From CP2-2F sp034436355 (GTDB lineage: Bacteria > Chloroflexota > Anaerolineae > Aggregatilineales > UBA2796): 64,000 nt of DNA. Where the stretch lies: positions 124,001 to 188,000 of the forward strand of contig DAOTVQ010000040.1 in assembly GCA_034436355.1 (NCBI GenBank), written 5' to 3'. The notes under the pieces are model-generated. The model had not been told where the DNA came from, searched no databases, and was given only the letters and a program-made list of their open reading frames with translations. The translations under genes and the position numbers were made by a program. This document shows positions 1 through 9,037 of the stretch, piece after piece (within the stretch, counting starts at the first letter, position 1; the number at the start of each line of letters is the position of its first letter).

Positions 1-611
1 CTCACCTCGCTGAGGGTGGTTGCTGGGATGAGCAGCGGCGAGGGCGGCTTGCTCACGGCGCGCTCTAGCTCCGCATGGCGCATTGCCATGCGGTAGCCAT
101 CGGCTGCCACCATCGAGAAGCGGCTGCCTTCAAAGCGCGTCAGAACGCCCATCAGCACTGGGCGGTTATCTTCGCGGGCAGCCGCAAAGACCACCTGATC
201 GATCAAGGTGCGGAGGGTGGCGGCTGGCACTTCGACGCCGCTATCCGCCTCTGCCTCTGGAATGTTCGGGAAATCGCTGGCTTTGGTGGTCGGCAATTCC
301 CAAGAACTGCCGTTGCAGTGCAGCTTGAGCTTATTCCCTTCAAGGTGAAGGTCTATTTGTTGGGCGGGCAGGCTTTTCACCAGATCAGTCAGCAAGCGTG
401 CTGGCACTGTTGTTTCGCCTTCCACGTCCACTTGTGCGCCAAGCCGCGCAGTGATGGCTAACTCTAGATTGGTGGCAGAGAGCTTCAGGCGTCCATCTTC
501 GGTGGCGATCAGGACGTTGCTCAAAATTGGCATAGAGGGGCGGTTGGCGACAGCGCGTGCAATTGTATCCAAGCCTTTTGCCAGATGTTCTTGCAGAACC
601 GATACCTGCAT
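1..611 (-). CDS. dnaN: DNA polymerase III beta subunit (sliding clamp), 3' end cut by the window
   Basis: The minus strand translates from ATG at 611 as MQVSVLQEHLAKGLDTIARA, then reads PSMPILSNVLI, TNLELAI and ADGYRMA. These are the typical N-terminal blocks of the ring-shaped clamp that tethers the replicative polymerase to DNA. About 203 residues are visible of a family length near 370, covering domain 1 and part of domain 2. The frame is open to base 1, so the C-terminus lies outside the window. The gene is separated from gltB by about 150 bases holding a GC-rich hairpin. Identity is sure. Confidence 0.95.
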   Translation of the reverse strand, partial: MQVSVLQEHLAKGLDTIARAVANRPSMPILSNVLIATEDGRLKLSATNLELAITARLGAQVDVEGETTVPARLLTDLVKSLPAQQIDLHLEGNKLKLHCNGSSWELPTTKASDFPNIPEAEADSGVEVPAATLRTLIDQVVFAAAREDNRPVLMGVLTRFEGSRFSMVAADGYRMAMRHAELERAVSKPPSPLLIPATTLSEV

Positions 612-708
612 GGTGAATTGCTACCTCAAATAGAATAGGTGTTCTCTTAACCAGATTAGCAAGTATAGCGCACTTTTGGCGGATAGAGAAGCGGCAATCG
701 GCAGAGAA

Positions 709-736
709 GTCCCCGTCTCACAGGCGGGACGGGGAC
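709..736 (-). terminator. GC-rich hairpin downstream of gltB
   Basis: A perfect 9-bp stem (GTCCCCGTC at 709-717 with GACGGGGAC at 728-736) and a 10-base loop start about 25 bases past the gltB stop in its direction of transcription. There is no long T-run after it, so it may be a weak or factor-assisted terminator, or only a transcript-end stabiliser. Confidence 0.4.
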
Positions 737-761
737 AGTTTGCTCAGGGGCGGGTGATCCT

Positions 762-3700
762 TTACTCTGTGGCAATCGTCTGATCGACCTGCTGATTGGC
801 AGGCACGATTTTCACAAATTCCTTCTCCCAACGGCTCATGATCTCGTCAATGCGGCGTGCCTCGGCGTGTTGGTTGCTATCACTGAGTGCTTCGCGGTAG
901 CCGCACAGCAGATCGTGCAAATTGCTGGCATCGCTGGCATCCACCGCCGCAATTTTCACATTAGCGCCTTGCGCCAAACGCCGCTTAAGCGCCGCCGCAT
1001 CAAAGCCGAGTTCAGGGCGCAGCCGCACGTAGACCACGCCGCCCGTCATGCCGCTGCAAATCCACGGCCCCGGATCACCCAACACCACCACGCGTCCTGC
1101 CGTCATATACTCAAAGGCAAAGCCCTTGATATTGGCACGGCTGGCGATGAAGCCCTGATCATCGCGCAGTTTTTCAGTTAGTTCACCACCAATGACCAGA
1201 TCAGCACCGGAAAGGCGCACACCAGCGCGGCTATCGGCGTTGCCCTGCACAAAGAACTGCCCGCGTTGCGCGCCATAGGCAAAACTCTTGCCCACGCTGC
1301 CGCCCACGCGCACACCCTTCGTATTCATGCCCTTCAGCACTGCCACACGCCCGCCGATGGCACACTTGCCCAGCCCATCTTGTGTGCCGCCTTCCACCAC
1401 CACCTCGACGCCCGCGCCGTGAAAAGCTGCCAAGCCATTGCCCGGCACCGTCGAGCCGTTGAAGTTCAGTTTGATGACGTGTGGACGCTCGCCATTCTGC
1501 CGAAAGACCTCGCGCCCGGCGATGCTACGCCCATTTTCAAAGCCATAGCGGCGCACCAAAGCGCCCACCAAGTGTGTGCCAACAGCGCGATCAATGCTCA
1601 TCGCCTCAGTGTCTTCATAGTTGATCACGTCCTCGCCCTGTTCAATCGCCTCGACCACCATCTCGCTGATCACTTCGGTGAGATGATTGCGCGGGCGGCG
1701 CAGCGCACGCCCAACCGTGCGTTGGCTGCTTGGGCGCTCTGGGCGCGGCGCAACTTGCAGCAGTGGCATCATGTCCAATTGTTCTAGCAGGCGCACTTGT
1801 TGCAGCAGGTCGGCGCGCCCAACCAAATCTTGCAGGCGCGTAAAGCCCAGCCGTGCTGTGATCTCTTGCGCTTCTTGCCCGATAGCGGTGAACAACTGCA
1901 CCAACTGATCAACAGCATCCTCGTAGATTTGTGGTTCAAAGGCCTTCAGCCCATGTGCTATTGCCTGCTCCTTCGTCTCAACTTGGGTGGCAATGCCAAC
2001 ATGACAGGTATCGGTCTGGCACTTGCGGCAGATGGTGCAGCCGATAGCGACCATCGCCATGGTGCCAAAGCCAACGCGGTTAGCGCCTAGCAGCACCATC
2101 TTGACTACATCGGTGCCGCTTTTCATGCCGCCATCGCACCAAATCTCAACGCGATCTCGCAAACCTGCTTTGAGCAGTGCTGCGTGCGCTTCCACAACGC
2201 CGATCTCAGCCGGCAAGCCCACATATTTCAATGAGTGCTGCCGTGCTGCACCTGTGCCGCCATCATAGCCGGTGATATTGATAATATCGGCGTTTGCCTT
2301 CGCCACGCCAACCGCGATCACGCCGATGCCCGGCACCACGGGCAACTTAACGGCAACCTTTGCCCGCGGATTGCTGGTCTTGAGTTCCTCGATGAACTGC
2401 GCCAAGTCCTCAATGGAGTAGATGTCGTGGTTGTTGGAAGGCGAGATCAGGTCTACGCCGATGTTAGCATTACGTGCGGCTGCCACTTTCGCGCTCACCT
2501 TTTTGCCCGGCAAGTGACCACCTTCGCCCGGCTTAGCGCCCTGCCCAACCTTGATCTCTAGCAGGTAGGATGAGTTGATCAGCTCAGCATTCACGCCAAA
2601 GCGCCCGCTGGCAATCTGCTGCCCACGATGATAAGGATATTTGCCAAGCATATCCTTAATTTCGCCGCCTTCGCCGTTTAAGCTGTACATATCTAGGCGA
2701 AAGGCTGCTTCGGCGTAAGCGCGGAAGGCGATCTCGCTCTGCGAGCCGAACGACATTGAAGCGATGACGAACGGCAGCGAATGCCGCCCAACGCCCAAAT
2801 CCACATCTTCAGGGTTGATGCGGCTGCGCGGGTCAAACTTGAAGTCCAGCGTGTGGCGCAGTGCGACGGGCGTTGTGCGCTCAATTTCGCCCAGTCGCTC
2901 CATGATGCCGTTGTAGTCCACTTCACCTTGAGCTACCTGCTGCGCCATTTTGTAGATGTGTGGGTAGATGCGCGTCTCTTTAGGCAAGCGTGCGCCTTTG
3001 CCCGTGATGTAGCTTTGGCGAACTTGCGCCTCATGATAGAGCGTTTGCAGCGTCAGCCCGCGCTCGGCGCTGCCGGCGTAGTTCACACAGCCCATCACTT
3101 CCGCCAGCGGTGTGGAAAGCCCAATGCTGCCAAACGTTTTGCCATAGCCGCGCAGTTCATGCACGCCCATTGTGCTGGTGATCTTCTGCAAGCCTTTCTC
3201 AAGGGCAGTCAGCAGCTTCACCACGCGCTCGGCACGTTCCTCAGGGCGTCCGCTGCGCTCGACGGCAGTCTCAAAAAGCAGGTAGGGATTAATGGCATCC
3301 GCGCCCAGTGCTACTGCCAAGATCACATCATGCAGGTTGCGAATGCCAGCAGCGCGCAGCACAATGCCGCACTTGCGCCGCAAGTTCTGCCCGTGATCAT
3401 CCACCGCAAGGCGCAGCGCGCGGTCTACGACTGCCAGCGCTAAATGCTGATCGAGCCACAGATGCCCTTCACGGAAGGCACACCGATCATCTAATGCGAG
3501 CAGGCGCACATTATGCCGCACAGCCTGTACAGCAGCATTTTGTAGACGCTCTAGGGCGCTCTCAACCGTCTCGTCAGGCTGCACAGACATATCTAAGGTG
3601 AGCGCACGCCCACCAAAAGCAGCGAGGGCATCTTCATACATCAACGTGCCGCCCCGCTGCGCCGCCTCTGCATAATCCCCAAAATCCAGCAGCGCAGCGC

Positions 3701-5363
3701 CAGCATATTGCCCACCCGCTAAAATGGGCAAGCGCAGGGCAAGTGGCGTCACCTCATCGGCGGGATCGTTCTCATGCAAGGCAGGGCGCGGCCCGACGAT
3801 TGCCTCTGTGCTGAAGTGTTCCGTCTCACGTTCGCGGTCAATGGCAGGGTTGGTAACGACAGCCACCGCCTCTTTGAAATATTCGGAGAGATTCCGCACG
3901 CCATCGCTGGAGAGGACGGCTAAAGGGCCGTCATAGCCCAGCGAGCCGATTGGGTCGGCGCCTTTGTCTGCCATCTCCACTGCGATATCGCGGTCGGTAC
4001 GGTACCAGCCGGTGGCGGCGCGCCATGCCTCAAGGTTCGGATTCCCAGTTGGCGGCTGTGGCGCTTCCCAAGTCGGTGCGCCTTCGGGAATATGCGGCGC
4101 TTGCACAGGCGCTAAGGCGCGCCCACGCCGCAGCACTTCAGGGCGCAGATCGGCATCGTGCAGCACGCGCACCGTCGAGCCGCGATGCACACTCAGCACC
4201 ACCTTTTCGCCAGGCGCCAGTGGGCGCGGATCGCGCATGTTCTGCTCTAGGGGCAACACGCCTTGCTCAGAGGAGAAGTAGAAATCTTTTTCGGTTTCGC
4301 CAAACCACAGCGGACGCAAGCCCATCGCATCCACGCTGAAGACGCACTCATCGCCATAGCGCGTAACGAGCGCCGCCGGACCCTGTGCGAACGGGCCCCA
4401 GCCCATCCGATAGCGGCGGTAGAGCGCAGCAACCTCTGGGGCAAGAGCTTGTGCTTCATGCGGCACAGGCGGGAAAGCGATCTCCATTGCTTCGGCAAGG
4501 GTAAACCCGTAGTGATGGATCAGCACTTCGAGCAAGCGGTTCAGGTCTTGCGAATCCGAGCCGCTGTGAACAAGCTGCGCGCCGAGCATTCGCGCCTCTT
4601 GGCGCAGCCGTGCAATGGTGTTGATCTCGCCATTGTGACCGAGCAGCGAGAAAGGCTGCACGCGCTCAAAGGCGGTTTCGGTGTTGGTGGAATAGCGCGA
4701 ATGTCCAATGGTGATGGCGGATTCAAATTCGGGGTTACGCAAATCGGGATAATACTTGTAGAGGGTATCTACATGCCCACGCACTTTATAGACCACACTA
4801 TGAGTGCTACAGCTTACGACATGCACAGGCAATTCGCGCTCTAGGGCAAGGTGGAACTCGAAAAGGCGGGCGTTGGCATCTTGCACGTTGCGTCCGGGCG
4901 CATAGCCTGCCAACTGCCAGAACACAGGCTCTTGAGCGCGTGCCAGCGGGCCCAGCATCTCGGCACGGGTTTGCCCATGCGCGCTATAGACAATTTGCAG
5001 CACGCGCAGTTCAGCGATTTCGGCAATACGGCGGACGATTGCTTCGGTATCCTGCTGTGGCAAGAATAAATGCGCCACGAAGAAATGCGGATCACGGGCA
5101 AGGTCGCTTGGTTGCCCAATCTGCTGCATGGTCTGCGTCCAGATGGCGCGTGGAATATCGGTCAGCACGCCGCAACCATCGCCTTCGCCCTGCACTTCGC
5201 CTGTGCGGTGACCCATGCGCGACAGGGCGGCAAGCGTGCGCTTGACGTTACCATGCGTGGGGCGCGCACCTTTGCGAACGTTGGCAATCAGCGCACAAGC
5301 GTCATGCTCTAAGAGATAAGGGCGATCATTATCCTCCGTTGGCGGAATCAGAGAGCCTATCAT
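762..5363 (-). CDS. gltB: Glutamate synthase large subunit
   Basis: This 1533-residue protein is the large subunit of GOGAT, which makes two glutamates from glutamine and 2-oxoglutarate. The N-terminal glutamine amidotransferase domain carries the nucleophile Cys23 in EHDACALIANVRKG, so a propeptide of about 22 residues would be removed. A central domain and an FMN-binding synthase domain follow (GEGGEIKDMLGKYPYHRGQQ, GYDGGTGAAR). The [3Fe-4S] cysteines lie in CTICRKCQTDTCHVG. The C-terminal GXGXG beta-helix includes GDPGPWICSGMTGGVVYVR. Length fits the family. The small subunit gltD is not in this window, so it must be elsewhere or replaced by another electron donor. Start is the only Met before the nucleophile Cys. 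Confidence 0.96.
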   Translation of the reverse strand: MIGSLIPPTEDNDRPYLLEHDACALIANVRKGARPTHGNVKRTLAALSRMGHRTGEVQGEGDGCGVLTDIPRAIWTQTMQQIGQPSDLARDPHFFVAHLFLPQQDTEAIVRRIAEIAELRVLQIVYSAHGQTRAEMLGPLARAQEPVFWQLAGYAPGRNVQDANARLFEFHLALERELPVHVVSCSTHSVVYKVRGHVDTLYKYYPDLRNPEFESAITIGHSRYSTNTETAFERVQPFSLLGHNGEINTIARLRQEARMLGAQLVHSGSDSQDLNRLLEVLIHHYGFTLAEAMEIAFPPVPHEAQALAPEVAALYRRYRMGWGPFAQGPAALVTRYGDECVFSVDAMGLRPLWFGETEKDFYFSSEQGVLPLEQNMRDPRPLAPGEKVVLSVHRGSTVRVLHDADLRPEVLRRGRALAPVQAPHIPEGAPTWEAPQPPTGNPNLEAWRAATGWYRTDRDIAVEMADKGADPIGSLGYDGPLAVLSSDGVRNLSEYFKEAVAVVTNPAIDRERETEHFSTEAIVGPRPALHENDPADEVTPLALRLPILAGGQYAGAALLDFGDYAEAAQRGGTLMYEDALAAFGGRALTLDMSVQPDETVESALERLQNAAVQAVRHNVRLLALDDRCAFREGHLWLDQHLALAVVDRALRLAVDDHGQNLRRKCGIVLRAAGIRNLHDVILAVALGADAINPYLLFETAVERSGRPEERAERVVKLLTALEKGLQKITSTMGVHELRGYGKTFGSIGLSTPLAEVMGCVNYAGSAERGLTLQTLYHEAQVRQSYITGKGARLPKETRIYPHIYKMAQQVAQGEVDYNGIMERLGEIERTTPVALRHTLDFKFDPRSRINPEDVDLGVGRHSLPFVIASMSFGSQSEIAFRAYAEAAFRLDMYSLNGEGGEIKDMLGKYPYHRGQQIASGRFGVNAELINSSYLLEIKVGQGAKPGEGGHLPGKKVSAKVAAARNANIGVDLISPSNNHDIYSIEDLAQFIEELKTSNPRAKVAVKLPVVPGIGVIAVGVAKANADIINITGYDGGTGAARQHSLKYVGLPAEIGVVEAHAALLKAGLRDRVEIWCDGGMKSGTDVVKMVLLGANRVGFGTMAMVAIGCTICRKCQTDTCHVGIATQVETKEQAIAHGLKAFEPQIYEDAVDQLVQLFTAIGQEAQEITARLGFTRLQDLVGRADLLQQVRLLEQLDMMPLLQVAPRPERPSSQRTVGRALRRPRNHLTEVISEMVVEAIEQGEDVINYEDTEAMSIDRAVGTHLVGALVRRYGFENGRSIAGREVFRQNGERPHVIKLNFNGSTVPGNGLAAFHGAGVEVVVEGGTQDGLGKCAIGGRVAVLKGMNTKGVRVGGSVGKSFAYGAQRGQFFVQGNADSRAGVRLSGADLVIGGELTEKLRDDQGFIASRANIKGFAFEYMTAGRVVVLGDPGPWICSGMTGGVVYVRLRPELGFDAAALKRRLAQGANVKIAAVDASDASNLHDLLCGYREALSDSNQHAEARRIDEIMSRWEKEFVKIVPANQQVDQTIATE

Positions 5364-5506
5364 TGCTTTGTCCTCGTCTTTCCTCGCTGTCCAAGTCCAG
5401 GCATATGCTTAATTTCAGGTACGTAAGAACGCTACACGCGCTAGGTACGGCACAGCGTCCGAGGGTAGCGCGGCGTTTTGCAAAAAATGAACTTTTAGGC
5501 AGGGGG

Positions 5507-5534
5507 AAAAAATTTGCGTGAAGTTTATCACGCA
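5507..5534 (-). promoter_or_regulatory. Hairpin plus T-run in the gltB leader (possible attenuator or terminator)
   Basis: Read on the minus strand, TGCGTGA (5534-5528) pairs with TCACGCA (5521-5515). It is followed by AA and six T. It lies about 145-170 bases upstream of the gltB start and points at gltB, so it could attenuate gltB or end transcription from the right. The stem is only 7 bp. The remaining 5364-5651 gap shows nothing else I can name. Confidence 0.3.
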
Positions 5535-5651
5535 CTGCTGGCTAGGGGTTTCAGCGATCTGCCCAAGAATCAGCCGTGCTGAGTCGTGCAAAGTGCTGCA
5601 TAGGTGTTGCAGGCGGGCGCTTGACTCGCCGCGCCGCGCTAGGCTTAGGGC

Positions 5652-6809
5652 ATGGGCGAGTCAAAGTACGGGTGCGGTGCGTTCTACGGGCTGGCGGGCG
5701 ATGTGGCGGTGGTCGGCGTGTGGCGCGCCCTGAGCGCTGACCAACTCCCGCCGCCGGTGGGGTGTGCCGTGCCGCAGTGTCCGTGGGGCGGCACGTATTT
5801 GCCCGCCACAGATGAATGCCAATACACCTTCAACGCGCAGCAGCGCAAAGCCGCCGCCGAGTGGGCGATCAGTTGGGCGGGCAAGGCGTGTCCGTTGTTT
5901 TGCACCTTTCAATTTGATCCCTACAAAGACTTCTCGAACTGGATAACGGGAACGCCAATGCCTACTGACTCTCAAAGTAGATGTGGATGGGATCCTGATA
6001 CAGCCAGTGATTTGACCGACTGTGCCAATTTCGTCTCACAAGCCTACTTTTCTGCTGGACTGCCGCTTCACAGGGATTGGTATTGCGAGTTTTCTACTTC
6101 TGCGCCTATATGTATACGAGGTAATACATTAGGCTATGCAGGTTGGGCATGGGCAGGCAGAAACAATGGACTCCCGCAATACCTAAGGGAACGTGGGGGT
6201 GTAGACACCTTTCAAACTGGAATCGACTCTCTCTTAAATGCAAACCCACATCCTGATAATTTGCTCCATTCTTGGAAATCTCTTTCTGAAGCACCTAATC
6301 CCGAACCTATTCCATCGAATATTGAATCGCTTATGAACCTTTTGAGTAGTCAAGGTTTTGGGCGTGGAGATATTATCTATACTTATAATGAAAACCCGCT
6401 ACCATTTCGCCACGTCTTTCTAGTAGTTGGCTGGGGACCGTATGTTGAGACGTGGGCGCAGCTTGAACAAGTCAATCTTGCAGCCAGCCTTGTGCCAACG
6501 CGCCCACCCAACAGTGACTATGTGCTGTATGTAGTAGATCACGGGCCGCAAGGGCTTTTTGCTCTAAAAACGCCCAACACACTCTTTGCTGGTCAGCTAA
6601 TTGGCGCAAAGCCTTATTATGCTTCAAGGTGGTTTACTCAAAACAACTTAGGAGATAGAAACTGGGTTAGTGGATCGCGCAATTTAGTGACTATGCCTCA
6701 TCTATTTTCAGTTTCATTGTCAAGTATTATTCCGTCCGACACACAAACAATCTCTCTTAAAACGAGTTTGCCAAGTGTTTGCCCTCCAATATTTGTATTA
6801 CAACAGTAA
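5652..6809 (+). CDS. Putative amidase_6-type cell-wall hydrolase behind a repeated N-terminal module
   Basis: 385 codons. Residues 10-41 (FYGLAGDVAVVGVW and onward to PPPVGCAV) are encoded by the 94-bp repeat also found at 8020-8113. Next comes a short linker, then a domain resembling the putative amidase fold of PF12671/CHAP type: AAAEWAISWAG, DLTDCANFVSQAYFSAGLP (probable nucleophile Cys), GRGDIIYTY, RHVFLVVGW (probable His) and YVVDHGP. The expected role is cleavage of peptidoglycan cross-links or other amides outside the cell. No convincing signal peptide precedes the domain, and the ATG at 5652 has no clear ribosome site, so the true start or export route is uncertain. Past about 5900 the base composition is AT-rich. 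The gene ends 9 bases before the next, whose ribosome site CGAGGAG is clear. Family assignment is from motifs only. Confidence 0.6.
   Translation: MGESKYGCGAFYGLAGDVAVVGVWRALSADQLPPPVGCAVPQCPWGGTYLPATDECQYTFNAQQRKAAAEWAISWAGKACPLFCTFQFDPYKDFSNWITGTPMPTDSQSRCGWDPDTASDLTDCANFVSQAYFSAGLPLHRDWYCEFSTSAPICIRGNTLGYAGWAWAGRNNGLPQYLRERGGVDTFQTGIDSLLNANPHPDNLLHSWKSLSEAPNPEPIPSNIESLMNLLSSQGFGRGDIIYTYNENPLPFRHVFLVVGWGPYVETWAQLEQVNLAASLVPTRPPNSDYVLYVVDHGPQGLFALKTPNTLFAGQLIGAKPYYASRWFTQNNLGDRNWVSGSRNLVTMPHLFSVSLSSIIPSDTQTISLKTSLPSVCPPIFVLQQ
5681..5774 (+). repeat. Repeat A, copy 1 (94 bp)
   Basis: The block beginning GTTCTACGGGCTG recurs at 8020-8113 with the same length and about eight substitutions. A 43-bp truncated copy is at 10161-10203. 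Copies 1 and 2 lie in the same reading frame at the start of two unrelated hydrolase genes. Half of the differences between them are silent and half change residues. Confidence 0.85.
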
Positions 6810-6818
6810 CGAGGAGTA

Positions 6819-8009
6819 TTGATTATGCGACGGTTTAGACTATTTTTAATCACAACTATCATTTTCGGAAGCATAGTCTCCTTAAATGTGCAAGCGCAGC
6901 CACACACATTGCCTGTTGATTTGATTGTTACAGTTGCTCAACGAGATGGATACCACAATACAATCGCAAGAGTTGATGCAAAAACACTTATCCTGACCGA
7001 TTTTTATACGAACGCAGGTTTGAAAGGGATTATCCCGATTTCATGGTCACCAAATGGACAGTTGCTTTCTATTGCTCAACATTTCGGTGGAGGAAGTTTC
7101 CAACTTTGCCTACTCAATTCCGTTGGTGTTTTACAAAAATGTATGGTAGAAAAACCATTCTGGGGTGGTAACGAATATGGTGATTCTCAACTGGACGCCC
7201 TAAGTTGGTCGGCTGACAGCAAGAAGCTGTATTATGCGGTGGAAGCCTCAGATAGTTTTCGGCTAGTTGAGGCAGATGTACTCACTGGAAAAACAATACA
7301 GGTAATTTTTGAAATTCCCAAAAGTGACACACTGCCTTATGGTGTTATGGCTTGGAGTCTGACTCAAGAGTACGTTGTTATTGGCAATCATTTCGACCCC
7401 CCACCATATTCATACAGCATGGAAATTGCCTCACTCAACTCTACACAAATGGGTCAACGGAAAAACGCTCTATCAGTAATCCCACGAAATGAACTCAACC
7501 GTATTTGCGCCCGCTCCTCACCGAAAGGCAGTTATTTCGCAGTTCTAATAGGTGTGGTTGGTAATGATGGGGAAGGGTTCAACCCATCTGCAACTTCGAT
7601 TTGGTTGTTGAATTCACAAGGACAAATTATTCACTATATCGAACCACTAGTAGCTGTTGGTAAATTATCCATCAATACTTGTCCATTTTGGCAAAGCGAT
7701 GAACAAGCTCTATATTTCTCAGCGTTCGATAGAGATAACTCCACAGTTGGAATCTACCGCTATACATTGAGTGATAGACAGTTAATGGTATGGCATACAG
7801 GACAACAAAATTCTCTCAGCGGTGGCGTTGTATCGCCATTGAGCATTTACTATGATGGCAGGGCTATTGCCGGACATTCCGTAAAGCGACTTATTTCTGG
7901 AGGTAATTCACAAGTAGTAGTGGTTTTCCCTAATGGATATGAGTTAATTATTATTGAAAACTATTATGAGTCCCGAAATCCCCTCTGGATGCCGCCGCTC
8001 GACGAGTGA
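6819..8009 (+). CDS. Secreted TolB/PD40-like beta-propeller protein
   Basis: 396 codons, starting MRRFRLFLITTIIFGSIVSL with a typical Sec signal peptide that probably ends near VQA-QP (residues 24-27). The mature part has loosely repeated blades with motifs like SWSPNGQLLSIA, SWSADSKKLYYA and PFWQSDEQALYFSA. These resemble the PD40/TolB-N repeats of periplasmic propellers, which usually bind proteins or glycans. The gene sits 9 bases behind the amidase-like gene with a good ribosome site and overlaps the next start (GTGA at 8006-8009), so the pair is probably one transcript. It is clearly more AT-rich than the flanking housekeeping genes. It pairs with the similar gene at 9038. The specific function is unknown. 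Confidence 0.65.
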   Translation: MIMRRFRLFLITTIIFGSIVSLNVQAQPHTLPVDLIVTVAQRDGYHNTIARVDAKTLILTDFYTNAGLKGIIPISWSPNGQLLSIAQHFGGGSFQLCLLNSVGVLQKCMVEKPFWGGNEYGDSQLDALSWSADSKKLYYAVEASDSFRLVEADVLTGKTIQVIFEIPKSDTLPYGVMAWSLTQEYVVIGNHFDPPPYSYSMEIASLNSTQMGQRKNALSVIPRNELNRICARSSPKGSYFAVLIGVVGNDGEGFNPSATSIWLLNSQGQIIHYIEPLVAVGKLSINTCPFWQSDEQALYFSAFDRDNSTVGIYRYTLSDRQLMVWHTGQQNSLSGGVVSPLSIYYDGRAIAGHSVKRLISGGNSQVVVVFPNGYELIIIENYYESRNPLWMPPLDE

Positions 8010-9013
8010 TCTGCGGAGTGTTCTACGGGCTGCCGAGCGATGTGGCGGTGGTCGGGGTGTGGCGGGCCCTGAGCGCTGATCAACTCCCGCCGCCGGTGGT
8101 GTGTGCCGTGCCAACCGCAACGCCGACAACTACACCTGAACCATTTGCAGTATATCATGTCAAATGTGGCTTAACGCCAGATGCAAGAGCGCGAACCTTT
8201 CCAACGCTTCATGGGCAAGTTGTGAGAACCTTCCCACCCGGCACCACCCTGTTCGTCTTTGAAACGCGACTCAATGCCAATGAGGATTCTGGGTCTCGCA
8301 TAACTGGCTATGGTGAGTACAATGGACTCACACTTTGGACAGCCAGCAGCAACCTTGATGTTGGTGTTTTTCAGTCCTGCGCCCAGAACACGCCTATTCC
8401 TGCCACAGCCATAACACCATTCCCAACACCAACGCGCACCTTTCCAATTGTGGCGCCTGGTTGTGCAGCAGGCAGGTTGTGTCCACACACCTCACCGAAT
8501 GCCGCCGCCGCGGATATACTTGCTTTTGTCCTTGCCTGTGAAGCGGGTAACGATACAGAAGATGCTGCAGCACTCGCCCATCTTATCCGTAATCGCGCTA
8601 ATTCAGGTACTTATGCAGATGATGTTTACAACGTCATCCGCCAAAGCGGACAACGGCAGTGCTATATGGAAGGCGCACCTGCGTCAACCAATCTCGTTAC
8701 TTTTTCTAACATCCCAGACCCAATAAAGGCAGTTGCAGGGCAACTGTTGAATAACCAACCGCTTCCAGCTGCTTTTGCCCAACCAATTCAGCAGCTAGGG
8801 TTATTTACATATGGCGCGGGTCCCTACCCTTTAGCGCCTATCCCGACGCCCTCAACCGACACAGTCATTTACAATTTATCAAGGCTTTATGGGGGTCCAT
8901 GTGATCTCAGTCCTGAGCAACTCACCAACATCTACCTTGCTCACACGCCGCTCGGCATAAGAGCCTATACAACAATCTACTTTGCCGATGATCACAAGTG
9001 TAGGCTTCCGTAA
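8006..9013 (+). CDS. Putative SleB-type cell-wall hydrolase behind the repeated N-terminal module
   Basis: The 335-codon frame opens with GTG at 8006, overlapping the previous stop. Residues 5-36 come from repeat A (VFYGLPSDVAVVGVW through PPPVVCAVP). A Thr/Pro-rich stretch and a small all-beta segment of about 85 residues (VKCGLTPDARARTFPTLHGQ on), resembling an SH3-like ligand-binding domain, follow. A second Pro/Thr linker (TPIPATAITPFPTPTRTFP) leads to a C-terminal domain near residues 165-335. That domain has DILAFVLACEAGNDTEDAAA, HLIRNRANSGTYADDVYNVI and LYGGPCDLSPEQ, resembling hydrolase_2/SleB cell-wall hydrolases with the helix Glu in ACEAG. It would cut peptidoglycan. Export is likely from the style of the linkers, but no signal peptide is seen at this start. 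It is followed by another secreted propeller with ribosome site AAGGAGG. Confidence 0.6.
   Translation: MICGVFYGLPSDVAVVGVWRALSADQLPPPVVCAVPTATPTTTPEPFAVYHVKCGLTPDARARTFPTLHGQVVRTFPPGTTLFVFETRLNANEDSGSRITGYGEYNGLTLWTASSNLDVGVFQSCAQNTPIPATAITPFPTPTRTFPIVAPGCAAGRLCPHTSPNAAAADILAFVLACEAGNDTEDAAALAHLIRNRANSGTYADDVYNVIRQSGQRQCYMEGAPASTNLVTFSNIPDPIKAVAGQLLNNQPLPAAFAQPIQQLGLFTYGAGPYPLAPIPTPSTDTVIYNLSRLYGGPCDLSPEQLTNIYLAHTPLGIRAYTTIYFADDHKCRLP
8020..8113 (+). repeat. Repeat A, copy 2 (94 bp)
   Basis: Same length as copy 1 at 5681-5774 and differing at about eight positions. It starts directly after the stop of the upstream propeller gene and supplies the N-terminal codons of the SleB-like gene. Confidence 0.85.
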
Positions 9014-9037
9014 AGCAAGTATAACAAGGAGGATACT

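Noticed and set aside
709..736. Relation of the gltB hairpin to repeat B because both contain GTCCCC stems
   Set aside because: Only the short stem is alike; the flanks show no further match, so it is probably chance GC-rich pairing.
762..1900. Long plus-strand frames opposite gltB
   Set aside because: They mirror the gltB codons, lack ribosome sites and resemble no protein family.
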